The notes: generated from the letters alone by a model not told the origin. Counted from the first letter of the stretch, positions 35,173-43,915 are shown. The stretch is 64,000 nt of DNA from Massilia sp. H6 (GCF_024802625.1 NZ_CP103371.1:1116001-1180000); one strand, 5' to 3'. Made by a program: numbers and translations.

Positions 35173-35199
35173 TTAGCACTCTCCCACAGAGAGTGCCAG
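35173..35199 (-). promoter_or_regulatory. CIRCE operator (HrcA site) in the rpoH promoter
   Basis: TTAGCACTC-N9-GAGTGCCAG matches the CIRCE consensus TTAGCACTC-N9-GAGTGCTAA at 16 of 18 arm positions. Read on the rpoH strand, CTGGCA and TAATAT spaced by 18 bp overlap the two arms, giving a plausible sigma70 promoter with the operator between and over its boxes. This would place rpoH itself under the HrcA repressor. Confidence 0.85.
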
Positions 35200-35482
35200 A
35201 CGACCATCGGTTTCTGGAAGTCGATTAAGTTTGGCTAAAGTATTGCTCTATGGAATCAAAAAAGACAGTGTTTTAACTGTAGAGCAGACGCTTGCTGTTT
35301 TGTTGATGCGGCTCAAATGTGAACGCGAGTGTGCTGGAAAATCCCAAAAGACAGATTAAAGGGGCTAGTTATCGGCTTCTGTTGAATGGCGCACGTAAGG
35401 CGCGCAAGCCCTGTAGGAGCAGGGCGCGTCTGCGCGTAGGGATGGGCGGCTAAGCCGTAAAAGAAAACGTAAGCGTAAGCGC
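35200..35482. other. Intergenic region upstream of rpoH without a gene
   Basis: A fairly AT-rich stretch between the rpoH promoter and the ftsX terminator. I see no open frame with gene-like codons. A small CCCTG-N6-CAGGG inverted repeat occurs near 35409. More rpoH promoters may lie here but cannot be fixed by eye. Confidence 0.5.
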
Positions 35483-35511
35483 CTGCGTGGGCAGATCTAC
35501 CGCCCACGCAG
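35483..35511 (-). terminator. Terminator hairpin downstream of ftsX
   Basis: CTGCGTGGGC (35483-35492) and GCCCACGCAG (35502-35511) form a perfect 10-bp stem 9 bp after the ftsX stop. On the minus strand it is followed by a T-rich stretch (about 35460-35480). Confidence 0.7.
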
Positions 35512-35520
35512 CACTATTGG

Positions 35521-36456
35521 CTACTGCACGCGCGCCAGGTGACGCTGCACCGACAGCATGGCACCGATCAAGCCCAGGCTGGCGCTGATGGCCAGCAGAG
35601 CGCTGGCTTCCAGCGCGCCGAGCGGCGCCAGCTGGAATTCAGAGGCATACAGCCTGGCAAATTCGGCAATTGCCCCGTTCAGTGGTGCCAGCCCCAGCAT
35701 GACCACGCCGAGCGCCACCGCGCCGGCGGACAGGCCGAGCAGGGCGCCGGTGTAATAAAACGGGCGGTGAATGAAGTTATCGGTCGCGCCCAGCAGCTTG
35801 GACACCGTGATCTCTTCTTTCTGCGTCAGCACCTGCAGGCGGATGGTGTTGAACACCACCGCGATCACCACGATACCCAGGGTGACGGCCAGCAGCAGTA
35901 GCGCCAGCCGCAGGATGCCCAGCAGCGCGGCCAGGCGCTTGACCCAGGCCGAGTCGACCTGCACCGTGTCGACGCCGGGCAGCGCGCGCAGCTGCTCGAC
36001 CATGGCGTCGACTCCGCCGGCGCCGGCGCCGGCCGAAAAACCGTCGAGCTTGAGCACATAGCTGTCGGGCAGCGGATTTTCGCCGAGGGTATCGAGCACG
36101 CCGCTCAGGCCGCTCTTTTCCTTCAGCCCGGCCAGTGCCTCCTCGCGCGCCACGAAGTTGACCGACACCTTGCCGTTGCCGCCGACGTTGGCGGCGGCAA
36201 TGCTGCCAATCTGCGGCGCCAGCGCGGCGGCCTGCTCGCGCGGGGCATCGAGCTGCATGAACAGGCTCACTTCCGGATCGACCGACAGCTGCTGCGACAG
36301 CGGCCGCACGTTATCGAGCAGGGTAATGCCGGCGAAGGGCAGGGTCAGCGCCAGCGCCACGACCAGCACATTGAACAGGAAACTGCCGGGCGACTTGCGC
36401 ACGCTCGAGAGCGCGGAGCGCAGCGCGAAACGATGCTGGCGGATCCACGGGCTCAT
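35521..36456 (-). CDS. ftsX: Cell division protein FtsX
   Basis: A 311-aa four-helix membrane protein. One helix lies near the N-terminus (FLFNVLVVALALTLPFAGI). A periplasmic domain of about 120 residues follows and includes DPEVSLFMQLDAP. Three C-terminal helices close it, with the FtsX signature FNTIRLQVLTQKEEITVSKL. With FtsE it forms the divisome ABC complex that controls septal amidases. ATG 36456 overlaps the ftsE stop by 4 bp; the longer upstream frame is only read-through from ftsE sequence. Confidence 0.95.
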   Translation of the reverse strand: MSPWIRQHRFALRSALSSVRKSPGSFLFNVLVVALALTLPFAGITLLDNVRPLSQQLSVDPEVSLFMQLDAPREQAAALAPQIGSIAAANVGGNGKVSVNFVAREEALAGLKEKSGLSGVLDTLGENPLPDSYVLKLDGFSAGAGAGGVDAMVEQLRALPGVDTVQVDSAWVKRLAALLGILRLALLLLAVTLGIVVIAVVFNTIRLQVLTQKEEITVSKLLGATDNFIHRPFYYTGALLGLSAGAVALGVVMLGLAPLNGAIAEFARLYASEFQLAPLGALEASALLAISASLGLIGAMLSVQRHLARVQ

Positions 36457-37127
36457 GCCGCACCTCCAGTGTGCCCGGCATCGACCAGCATGCCATGTTC
36501 GAGGCGGATCACGCGTCCGGCGGCGTCGAGCACCTCTTCGTCGTGGGTCGAGATCACGCAAGTGACGCCAACGGCGTTAAAGGCGCGCAGCGCGTCGAGC
36601 ACGCGGTCGGCCGCGGCGCGGTCGAGGTTCGCGGTCGGCTCGTCGGCCAGGATGATCTGCGGGCGGTTGACGATGGCGCGCGCAATCGCCACGCGCTGCT
36701 GCTCGCCGCCGGACAGTTCCAGCGGCAGTGCCCTGGTGCGCTCGAGTAGTCCGACCTTGTCGAGCGCGGCGCGGGCGCGGCCCTCGGCCTGCGTCCGGTG
36801 GGCGCCGGTGACCAGCAGCGGCAGCATCACGTTGGCCAGGATATTGCGGTCGTTGAGCAGGCGCTGGTGCTGGAAGATCAGCCCCAGGTTACGGCGCAGG
36901 AAGGGAATGCCGGCTTTCTTGATGCGGCCGATGTCCTGGCCATTGACGGTGACGATGCCGCTGGTGGGACGTTCGACCGCGGCCACCATCTTCATCAGGG
37001 TCGACTTGCCGGCGCCGGACGGGCCGGCCAGGTAGACCAGTTCGCCCTTGGCGATATTGATGGTGACGTCGCGCAGCGCGAACGCATCGGTGGAGTACTG
37101 CTTGGAGACGGACTGGAATTCGATCAT
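36453..37127 (-). CDS. ftsE: Cell division ATP-binding protein FtsE
   Basis: A 224-aa ABC ATPase with Walker A GPSGAGKST (35-43), signature LSGGEQ (138-143) and Walker B ILADEP (159-164), followed by TANLD. It matches FtsE over its full length, including the N-terminal MIEFQSVSKQY. It energises FtsX. The gene lies 5 bp after ftsY and overlaps ftsX by 4 bp, giving the classical ftsY-ftsE-ftsX order. Confidence 0.96.
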   Translation of the reverse strand: MIEFQSVSKQYSTDAFALRDVTINIAKGELVYLAGPSGAGKSTLMKMVAAVERPTSGIVTVNGQDIGRIKKAGIPFLRRNLGLIFQHQRLLNDRNILANVMLPLLVTGAHRTQAEGRARAALDKVGLLERTRALPLELSGGEQQRVAIARAIVNRPQIILADEPTANLDRAAADRVLDALRAFNAVGVTCVISTHDEEVLDAAGRVIRLEHGMLVDAGHTGGAA

Positions 37128-37132
37128 CGGTC

Positions 37133-38266
37133 TTATCCCAGCAGCGCTTCGACGAATTCTTCGGCATCGAAAGGCTGCAGGTCGTCGAGCTTCTCGCCAA
37201 CGCCGATGAAATACACCGGTACCGGCCGGGTACGCGCGATCGCGGCCAGCACGCCGCCCTTGGCGGTACCATCGAGCTTGGTGATCACCAGGCCGGTGAG
37301 CTGCAGCGCGTCGTCGAAGGCCTTGACCTGCGCCAGCGCGTTCTGTCCGGTGTTGCCATCGATGACCAGGAGCAGTTCGTGCGGGGCGCCCTCCATGCCC
37401 TTGCCGATCACGCGCTTGATCTTCTTGAGTTCTTCCATCAGGTGCAGCTGGGTCGGCAGGCGGCCGGCCGTATCGACCATGACCACGTCGGTGCCGCGCG
37501 CCTTGCCCGACTGGACCGCGTCGAACGCCACGGCGGCCGGGTCGCCCGAGGCTTGCGAGATCACGGTGACGTTGTTGCGCTGGCCCCAGACCATCAGCTG
37601 CTCGCGCGCGGCGGCGCGGAAGGTATCGCCCGCGGCCAGCAGTACCGACTGGTCGAAGCGCTGCATGTGCTTGGCCAGCTTGCCGATGGTGGTGGTCTTG
37701 CCGGCGCCGTTGACGCCCGAGATCATCATCACGAGCGGGTCGTGGCGGCCGAGCTCGAGCGGCTTTTGCAGCGGCATCAAGAGCTCGATCATGAGCTGCT
37801 TGAGCGCGACCTTGACGGCGGCGGCATCGACCAGCTTGTCTTCCTTGACCTTGCGCCGCAGGGAGCTCAGCAGAAAGTCGGTGGCGTCCATGCCGGCGTC
37901 CGCCATCAGCAGCGCCGATTCGAGTTCTTCGTACAGGTCTTCGTCGATGCGCGCGCCGACGAACAGCAGCGACAGGTTGCTCGACGTCTTGGACAGCCCG
38001 GCCTTCAGGCGTGTCATCCAGGACTGTTTTCGCTCCTGCTCGGTGGTCGGGCGTTCGGCCGTTTCCGGGAACAGTTCGGCGATGTCCTGCGGGGCAGGGG
38101 CGAACGGGCGGGCGTCGAGCGCGCCGGGCACGAACATCGGCGCCGCAGCCGCAGGCGCGGGGGGTGATGCTGGTGAAACAGGGGCTGGAGCGGAAGCGGG
38201 CGCGGCGTCGACGGTCGGCTCGGGAACCTGGGTCTCCGGCTTCTTTCTTTTGAAGAAACTAAACAT
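37133..38266 (-). CDS. ftsY: Signal recognition particle receptor FtsY
   Basis: A 377-aa SRP receptor. A Pro/Ala-rich linker (about residues 13-60) takes the place of the long acidic A domain. The helical N domain follows, then the NG GTPase with G1 GVNGAGKTT (184-192), the insertion box DTFRAAAREQL, DTAGR (265-269) and TKLDGTAKGG. It docks ribosome-SRP complexes at the membrane for co-translational insertion. The short N-terminal basic patch FFKRKKP could aid membrane contact. It is first of the ftsY-ftsE-ftsX operon. Confidence 0.96.
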   Translation of the reverse strand: MFSFFKRKKPETQVPEPTVDAAPASAPAPVSPASPPAPAAAAPMFVPGALDARPFAPAPQDIAELFPETAERPTTEQERKQSWMTRLKAGLSKTSSNLSLLFVGARIDEDLYEELESALLMADAGMDATDFLLSSLRRKVKEDKLVDAAAVKVALKQLMIELLMPLQKPLELGRHDPLVMMISGVNGAGKTTTIGKLAKHMQRFDQSVLLAAGDTFRAAAREQLMVWGQRNNVTVISQASGDPAAVAFDAVQSGKARGTDVVMVDTAGRLPTQLHLMEELKKIKRVIGKGMEGAPHELLLVIDGNTGQNALAQVKAFDDALQLTGLVITKLDGTAKGGVLAAIARTRPVPVYFIGVGEKLDDLQPFDAEEFVEALLG

Positions 38267-38519
38267 AGTGGGGGGTAGCGATTCCTGCGCGCATGCCGGA
38301 GGATTCCGGCGATGAAAAAATGTGCGAATATTTTACCAGAGCAGCAAGATTTTCCCTCAAGTGCCAGGAACGCCCGGTAAAGCTGTTCGATATGCATTTT
38401 TTGTGGCGCGGGCGCTGAAACCGGCAAGCTGCTCAACCGTGCGTGTCTGGAATCCGACGGCGAGTTGCGCTACATTGAGCGCAGCGAGTACATCAGGCTT
38501 CATCAACGACGGGGGTGCC

Positions 38520-38720
38520 GTGAAACTCACGAACTTTCTCAAGCGTCTGATCTATGGCGACAATGCCCTGGATGGCCGCGCTGCCACCTTGCGCAATATT
38601 ATCGTGTGGGTCTTCATCGCGCTGGTGGCCCTGTTCTTCACCAATCCATCGGGCGAGCCGGTCAGCTTCTTCGACAAACCGATCCCGCTGCCAGCCGAGC
38701 TGGGCCTGGAGCCGCGATAG
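38520..38720 (+). CDS. Small single-helix membrane protein
   Basis: A 66-aa protein starting at GTG 38520, with GGGGGT (38510-38515) as probable ribosome site. A basic N-terminus (KLTNFLKRLIYGDN) precedes one membrane helix (about residues 27-43) and a short polar tail ending in LPAELGLEPR. The first half resembles small proteins found beside ftsY in related bacteria, but I cannot name a family. A longer in-frame start at 38322 would add an unlikely low-complexity leader. It is divergent from ftsY. Confidence 0.6.
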   Translation: MKLTNFLKRLIYGDNALDGRAATLRNIIVWVFIALVALFFTNPSGEPVSFFDKPIPLPAELGLEPR

Positions 38721-38742
38721 TCGCGATAGTCGCGGCTCCAGG
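38705..38742. terminator. 13-bp perfect inverted repeat between convergent genes
   Basis: CCTGGAGCCGCGA (38705-38717) and its exact complement (38730-38742) form a strong hairpin that includes the stop codon of the small membrane protein. A 9-bp duplication (GCGATAGTC twice) makes up its centre. It lies between convergent genes, so it may end both transcripts, though only short T-runs follow. Confidence 0.65.
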
Positions 38743-38772
38743 ATCGTCGCTTTAAAGATTGTAACTTTTAAA

Positions 38773-40476
38773 TCAGCGCCCGGCCTGTGCCGCTTGCGCC
38801 GCCTCGCGCATGCTCTCCAGCGTCGCATTCGGCGTAATCAGATTGCCGTCGTAGCGCAGTTCTATCACGGCCGGCAGCTGGTGCTCGTTCGCATGGGCCA
38901 GCGCGCGCTGCAGGGCCGGCGCGAATTGCGCCGTGGTCTCGACCACCTCGCCGTGGCCGCCATAGGCGCGCGCAAGCAGGGCAAAATCCGGATTGTGCAA
39001 GCTGGTGCCCGACACCCGGCCCGGATAGGTTTTTTCCTGGTGCATGCGGATGGTGCCGAACATGTTGTTATTGAAGACCAGGATCACCACCCCGGCCCGG
39101 TACTGCACCGCGGTCGCCAGTTCCTGCCCGCTCATCATGAATTCGCCATCGCCGGCGAAGGTCACCACGGTGCGTTCCGGGTGCACGATCTTGGCCGCGA
39201 CGCCGGACGGCACGCCATACCCCATCGCGCCATTGGTGGGCGCAAGCTGGGTGCGCATGCCGCCATAGCGATAGAAGCGGTGCGCCCACGAGGCGTAGTT
39301 GCCGGCACCGTTGGTAATGATGGCGTCGCGCGGCAACGCGGCCATCAGGTCTTGCACCACCTGCCACAGGTCGAGCGGCGCGCCGCCGTCGCGCAGCAAG
39401 GGCGGCTGCGCCTGGAAGGCGGCCAGTTCGGCCTTGGCTGTCTCCACGCTATCCTTCCATGCCGCGGCATCGACCGGCTCCATCGCGGCCAGCATCGCGC
39501 AGGCCTGCGGCGCGCCGCTGGCGATCATCAACTCGGCCTGGTAGACGCTGCCCAGTTCTTCCGGGTCGGCGTGGATATGCACCAGGCGCTGGCGCGGCAC
39601 CGGGGCGGCCAGCAGCGTATAGCCGCCGGTGGTCATTTCGCCCAGGCGCGGGCCAATGGCGATGAGCAGGTCCGCGTCGGCTACGCGCGCCGCCAGCTTC
39701 GGGTTGATGCCGATGCCGACGTCGCCGATATAGTTCGGATGCGCGTTGTCCATCAGGTCCTGGAAGCGGAAGCTGCAGCCCACCGGCAGGTGATTGGCCT
39801 GGGCAAAGCGCGCCAGGTCGGCGCAGGCCTGCGCGTTCCAGGTGCCGCCGCCCAGCAGCAGCATCGGACGCTGGCTTTGCGCCAGCAGCGCGCGCAGCGT
39901 GTCGATCTGCGCCTGCGAGGGCGCGGCCTGCACCGGCTGGTAGGCGCGGGTGTCGGCCACCGCCGCTTCGGTGATCAGCATGTCTTCCGGCAGGGCCAGC
40001 ACCACCGGACCGGGGCGGCCGCTGGTGGCCACCTGGAAGGCGCGCGCCAGGTATTCCGGAATACGGTCGGCACGGTCGATCTGGGCCACCCACTTGGCCA
40101 TCTCGCCGAACATGCGGCGGTAGTCGATTTCCTGGAAGGCTTCGCGGTCGATGAAGTCGTTGCCCACCTGGCCGATGAACAGGATCATCGGGGTCGAATC
40201 CTGGTAGGCCGTGTGCACCCCGATCGAGGCATTGGTCGCGCCCGGGCCGCGGGTGACGAAGCAGATGCCCGGCTTGCCGGTGAGTTTGCCGTAGCTCTCG
40301 GCCATGAACGCCGCGCCGCCTTCCTGCCGGTTGATCACGAAGCGGATGCTGGAGTCGTGCAGCGCATCGAGCACGTCGAGATAGCTCTCGCCGGGTACGC
40401 CGAAGGCGGTATCGACGCCGTGGATCGCGAGTGCATCGACCAGGATCTGGCCGCCGGTGCGGGAAGGGTGCGTCAT
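38773..40476 (-). CDS. Thiamine pyrophosphate-dependent enzyme (acetolactate synthase-like)
   Basis: A 567-aa three-domain TPP enzyme. The N-terminal pyrimidine-binding domain has the catalytic Glu in GVPGE (residue 30), a central domain contains GGGTWN, and the C-terminal PP domain has the GDGEFMMSGQE motif with a following NNNMFG magnesium site. It resembles the large subunit of acetolactate synthase, but no small subunit gene (ilvH) adjoins. A catabolic decarboxylase or benzaldehyde-lyase-like activity is therefore equally possible. ATG 40476 is chosen; a longer start at 40554 runs into the rnpB promoter side. Confidence 0.87.
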   Translation of the reverse strand: MTHPSRTGGQILVDALAIHGVDTAFGVPGESYLDVLDALHDSSIRFVINRQEGGAAFMAESYGKLTGKPGICFVTRGPGATNASIGVHTAYQDSTPMILFIGQVGNDFIDREAFQEIDYRRMFGEMAKWVAQIDRADRIPEYLARAFQVATSGRPGPVVLALPEDMLITEAAVADTRAYQPVQAAPSQAQIDTLRALLAQSQRPMLLLGGGTWNAQACADLARFAQANHLPVGCSFRFQDLMDNAHPNYIGDVGIGINPKLAARVADADLLIAIGPRLGEMTTGGYTLLAAPVPRQRLVHIHADPEELGSVYQAELMIASGAPQACAMLAAMEPVDAAAWKDSVETAKAELAAFQAQPPLLRDGGAPLDLWQVVQDLMAALPRDAIITNGAGNYASWAHRFYRYGGMRTQLAPTNGAMGYGVPSGVAAKIVHPERTVVTFAGDGEFMMSGQELATAVQYRAGVVILVFNNNMFGTIRMHQEKTYPGRVSGTSLHNPDFALLARAYGGHGEVVETTAQFAPALQRALAHANEHQLPAVIELRYDGNLITPNATLESMREAAQAAQAGR

Positions 40477-40598
40477 GGTTCGGTCATCCTTGCTGGTTGG
40501 GTAACGGATGATTTTATGCCAGCCTCTGCGTTGGGGCTTTTGAAATGGCGACACGAAGTTTCAGAAAACGCGACGCCGGGCGGGCCGTCCCGATCGGT

Positions 40599-40604
40599 TA
40601 CAAT
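40599..40604 (+). promoter_or_regulatory. Predicted -10 box of rnpB
   Basis: TACAAT lies 6 bp before the mapped start of the RNase P RNA homology, as expected for a sigma70 promoter. The -35 region is GC-rich and not clearly conserved. Confidence 0.55.
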
Positions 40605-40610
40605 GCCCCC

Positions 40611-40965
40611 GTGAAGCAGGCCAGGCAGCCGCTGGCCGGTACCTTCGGGTACTGGCGGGAGGAAGGTCCGGACTCCATAGAGCAGGGTGACGGTTAACGG
40701 CCGTCCGCTGAAAGCCGCCACGCGCAAGCGACGGTGGTATAAGGCGAGGAACAGGGCCACAGAGACGAGCGTATTAAGTTACGGTGAAACGCGGTAACCT
40801 CCACTCGGAGCAATTCCAAATAGGCACGCGTTGATGTTGCTCGCGGAGCGTGCGGGTAGGAAGCTTGAGCGCTGGAGTAATTCAGCGCCTAGAGGAATGG
40901 CTGTCCAAGCGGCAACTCGCAAGGGAAACCGCTACACAGAATCCGGCCTATCGGCCTGCTTTACA
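40611..40965 (+). ncRNA. rnpB: RNase P RNA, bacterial class A
   Basis: The ends pair as helix P1: GAAGCAGGCC (40613-40622) with GGCCTGCTTT (40953-40962). Between them are the universal blocks GAGGAAGGTCCGGACTCC, ATAGAGCAGGGTGACGG, GAAACGCGGTAACCTCC and AGAGGAATGGCTGTC, in the normal order and spacing. It is the catalytic RNA that trims tRNA 5' ends. The length of about 355 nt is typical of class A. Exact termini are estimated. Confidence 0.96.
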
Positions 40966-41021
40966 CTGAATTTGCAGTTCGCCAGAACGTGTCCCGAGCT
41001 GGTCAGCCCGTGGGGTCAACG

Positions 41022-42536
41022 ATGCAGAAATACATCCTGGCCCTCGACCAGGGCACCACCAGTTCGCGCGCGATCGTGTTCGACCGCCAGGGCCATCCGG
41101 TCGCCTGCAGCCAGCAGGAATATCCCCAGCATTTTCCCCGCCCCGGATGGGTCGAGCACGACGCGCTCGACATCTGGCGCACCCAGCTTGCCTGTGGCCG
41201 CGACGCCTTGCGCCAGGCCCGCATCGATGCTTCCCAGGTGGCCGCCATCGGCATCGCCAACCAGCGCGAAACCACCGTTTTATGGGACCGCGCCAGCGGC
41301 GAACCGCTGGCGCGCGCCATCGTCTGGCAAGATCGCCGCACCTCCGACGCCTGCGAGCGCTTGCGGGCGCAAGGCGCCGCGGCCGAGATCGGGCAACGTA
41401 CCGGCCTCGAACTGGATGCCTATTTTTCCGCCACCAAGCTGCAATGGCTGCTCGAGCACGTTCCCGGGGCGCGCGCCCGCGCCGAGCGCGGCGAGCTGGC
41501 CTTTGGCACCGTTGACAGCTGGCTGGCCTACCGGCTGTGCGCACGCCATGTCACCGACACCAGCAATGCTTCGCGCACGATGCTGTTCAACATCCACACG
41601 CTGCGCTGGGACGAAACGCTGCTGGCGCTGTTCGACATTCCCGCCGCCGTGCTGCCCGAAGTCGTCGCCAGTTCCGGCAGCGTGGGTCTTGCCGCGCCAG
41701 AGTGGTTCGGCGCGGCCATCCCGATTGCCGGCATCGCCGGCGACCAGCAGGCCGCCACCTTCGGCCAGGCCTGCCACCGCCCGGGCCTGGTCAAGAACAC
41801 GTATGGCACCGGCTGCTTCATGCTGATGCATGCCGGCAGCGCTCCCCCCGCTTCGCGCAACCGTCTGCTCTCGACCGTCGGCTGGAGCCTGGACGGGGCC
41901 GCCGGCGCCAGCACCTACCTGCTCGAAGGCAGCGTCTTCATGGGCGGGGCCACGGTGCAGTGGCTGCGCGACGGCCTGGGCATCATTGCGCACGCCAGCG
42001 ACGTGGAAGCGCTGGCCATGAGCGTGCCCGATAGCGGCGGCGTGATGCTGGTACCGGCCTTTACCGGCCTGGGGGCGCCGCACTGGGACCCATATGCCCG
42101 CGGCGCCATGGTTGGCATGACGCGCGGCACCACGGCCGCCCACATCGCGCGCGCGGCAGTCGAGGCCATCGCCTACCAGAGCGCCGAACTGCTGGGCGCA
42201 ATGCAGAACGATGCGGCCTGCCCGGTGCTGGAAATGCGCGCCGATGGCGGCGCCGCCCGCAACGATATGCTGATGCAGTTCCAGGCCGACCTGCTGGGCA
42301 TTCCGGTGCTGCGCCCACGGGTGCTCGAGACCACGGCGCTGGGCGCCGCCTACCTGGCCGGGCTGGCGGTGGGCTACTGGGACTCGATCGAGGAAATCGG
42401 GCGCCAGTGGCAGGCCGAGCGGCGGTTCGAACCCGCGATCGATGCCGGCCAGCGCCTCGAGCGCATGGCGCGCTGGGCGCGCGCGGTGGAGCATGCCAAG
42501 GCCTGGGAAGCGCCCGGCCAGGGCCAGGAGCGCTGA
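41022..42536 (+). CDS. glpK: Glycerol kinase
   Basis: A 504-aa FGGY-family kinase. The N-terminal phosphate loop is [13 protein letters not shown] (9-21), the glycerol-contact segment is [12 protein letters not shown], and the C-terminal [17 protein letters not shown] is the FGGY nucleotide-binding signature. It makes glycerol-3-phosphate. No glpF or glpD lies beside it. It starts about 57 bp after rnpB, so its promoter must be within or just behind that gene, or it is reached by read-through. Confidence 0.95.
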   Translation: MQKYILALDQGTTSSRAIVFDRQGHPVACSQQEYPQHFPRPGWVEHDALDIWRTQLACGRDALRQARIDASQVAAIGIANQRETTVLWDRASGEPLARAIVWQDRRTSDACERLRAQGAAAEIGQRTGLELDAYFSATKLQWLLEHVPGARARAERGELAFGTVDSWLAYRLCARHVTDTSNASRTMLFNIHTLRWDETLLALFDIPAAVLPEVVASSGSVGLAAPEWFGAAIPIAGIAGDQQAATFGQACHRPGLVKNTYGTGCFMLMHAGSAPPASRNRLLSTVGWSLDGAAGASTYLLEGSVFMGGATVQWLRDGLGIIAHASDVEALAMSVPDSGGVMLVPAFTGLGAPHWDPYARGAMVGMTRGTTAAHIARAAVEAIAYQSAELLGAMQNDAACPVLEMRADGGAARNDMLMQFQADLLGIPVLRPRVLETTALGAAYLAGLAVGYWDSIEEIGRQWQAERRFEPAIDAGQRLERMARWARAVEHAKAWEAPGQGQER

Positions 42537-42561
42537 AGCAGGGCTGCGGGTCGTTGCGCCG

Positions 42562-43521
42562 TCAAAAACCGATGCGCGACTTGCCCGGCCCCGGCCGCAG
42601 GCGGATGTCGCTCGCCGTGAGATGTCCGCGCCCGTTCGCCACCGCGTGGCCGAGGCCGTCGAGCAGGGTCTTGCGCAGATCGCGCGGCGACGCCAGGGCC
42701 AGCCGGTCGAGCACACCGTTGGCCAGGCTGTCGTCGAAACCCGCCAGGTTCAGTTCGCGCAGCAGCGCGCGGTAGATGCGCCGCGCGATGCCGGCGGCCT
42801 GCTCGGGCGTGGGCGCCGGCACCTCGTAGACCGCCATGCGATCGAGCAGCGGGGCAGGGATGCCCGCGGTGGAATTGGCCGTGAGTACCCAGAAGATCCG
42901 GCTCGCATCGAGTTCGACGTCGATGAATTCGTCGCGGAAGGCGCACGCGGTTTCCGGCTCGAGCAGCTGGTAGAGCGCCGCCAGCGGGTCGGACTGCGAC
43001 GAGCCGCTGGCTTTTTCGACTTCGTCGAGCACCACCACCGGATTGGCATAGTGGCCGCGCACCAGGCGCTCTGCCACCTTGCCGCATTTGGCCCCGCGCC
43101 AGCTGGCCGAACTGCCGGTGATGACGAAGCCGGCCGACAGCGCATTCATGCTGATCAGTTCGCATTCGGTCTGCATGATCCGCGCCAGGCGCCTGGCAAA
43201 GTGGGTCTTGCCCACGCCCGGCCCGCCCAGCAGCAGGATGGGCATCAGGTTGAATCGCCCCTGGCCTTCCTGGCCGGCGTGCGCCAGGCGCAGGTAGCGC
43301 GCCAGGTCGCCCAGGACTTCGTTGAAATTGGGGCATTCCTCGAGCAAAGGATCGAGGGCGCGGATCGACGAGGGGGTGGTGACGAAGCGCTCGGCCCCGG
43401 TTTCGAGCATGCGCTCGTAGAACGCCTCGAGCTCCGGAGAGCGGCCGCGGCTGCGCTCGAGCGCCTGCTGGACATCGGCCAGGTCGTAGACCGCACAGGT
43501 GCGGGCAAGGGTAATGCTCAC
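42562..43521 (-). CDS. Lon-like AAA+ ATPase without a protease domain
   Basis: A 319-aa protein that is essentially one AAA+ module. It has Walker A GGPGVGKT (99-106), a following Lon-like ISMNALSAGFVITGSSASWR sensor stretch, and Walker B VVVLDEVEK (162-170). A C-terminal lid contains DLRKTLLDGLG. The AAA part resembles ATP-dependent Lon but no LON substrate domain or Ser-Lys protease domain is present. Start GTG 43521 is chosen because AAGGAGG (43527-43533) is ideally spaced; ATGs at 43554 and 43575 have no such site. Substrate unknown; it stands alone before the dcw cluster. Confidence 0.8.
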   Translation of the reverse strand: MSITLARTCAVYDLADVQQALERSRGRSPELEAFYERMLETGAERFVTTPSSIRALDPLLEECPNFNEVLGDLARYLRLAHAGQEGQGRFNLMPILLLGGPGVGKTHFARRLARIMQTECELISMNALSAGFVITGSSASWRGAKCGKVAERLVRGHYANPVVVLDEVEKASGSSQSDPLAALYQLLEPETACAFRDEFIDVELDASRIFWVLTANSTAGIPAPLLDRMAVYEVPAPTPEQAAGIARRIYRALLRELNLAGFDDSLANGVLDRLALASPRDLRKTLLDGLGHAVANGRGHLTASDIRLRPGPGKSRIGF

Positions 43522-43852
43522 AGCTTCCTCCTTGGCAACAGACAAGCTGCGCATGGCAGCCCATCGGCTGGACATGGCCAGCGCCTGGCAATGATCCTAG
43601 CGCTTCCGGAAGAGCGCCGCAATCGTCAAAACAATCAATGCTGCATTGAAAGATTTGTTATGGAAAAAGCGAGTGTCGTACGAGTGGGATATTTATCAAC
43701 AGAAATTATTGCCCTAGCAAGTGAGGTGCAACCTTCACTCCGTTTCCTAAGTGACTGATTTAGGAGACATTTTAGATTGACACAGGTTCAACAGACGCTG
43801 CTAAGTCATTGGTTTCATTAGAAAATTTTAGATTTTACTGTTGTGAATTCGC
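43522..43852. other. AT-rich stretch between the AAA gene and the mraZ promoter
   Basis: This stretch has lower GC than the flanks. GTTTCCTAA (43742-43750) and TTAGGAGAC (43760-43768) form a near-perfect hairpin. A TTGACA at 43777 lacks a good -10. A 32-codon frame at 43660-43758 has no ribosome site and is not annotated. No other feature is supported. Confidence 0.5.
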
Positions 43853-43881
43853 TTGACCACCAACATTGATTCCAATAAAGT
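43853..43881 (+). promoter_or_regulatory. Predicted promoter of the dcw cluster
   Basis: TTGACC (43853-43858) and TAAAGT (43876-43881) are separated by 17 bp, about 90 bp before mraZ. The MraZ repeats begin at the last base of the -10, so repressor binding would cover the start site. Confidence 0.6.
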
Positions 43882-43915
43882 GGGAAGCAGTGTGAAAAAG
43901 TGTCGTTTTGTGGGG
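43881..43915 (+). promoter_or_regulatory. MraZ operator: four TGNNN boxes at 10-bp period
   Basis: TGGGA, TGTGA, TGTCG and TGGGG begin at 43881, 43891, 43901 and 43911, each preceded by G and separated by 5 bp. MraZ of E. coli is known to bind TGGGN repeats spaced by 5 bp ahead of mraZ. The outer boxes match that closely and the inner two are degenerate. Confidence 0.75.

Noticed and set aside
38773..40476. Naming the TPP enzyme ilvB or ilvI
   Set aside because: The sequence has the general acetolactate synthase architecture, but there is no small subunit gene beside it and the same fold covers many decarboxylases and lyases.
43660..43758. A 32-codon forward frame upstream of mraZ
   Set aside because: No ribosome binding site, AT-rich sequence, and its end forms part of a hairpin. 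Nothing supports translation.
43881..43915. The 10-bp periodic boxes as a CRISPR-like or phage repeat
   Set aside because: The units are only 5 bp conserved, lie directly in front of mraZ and match the known MraZ site layout.
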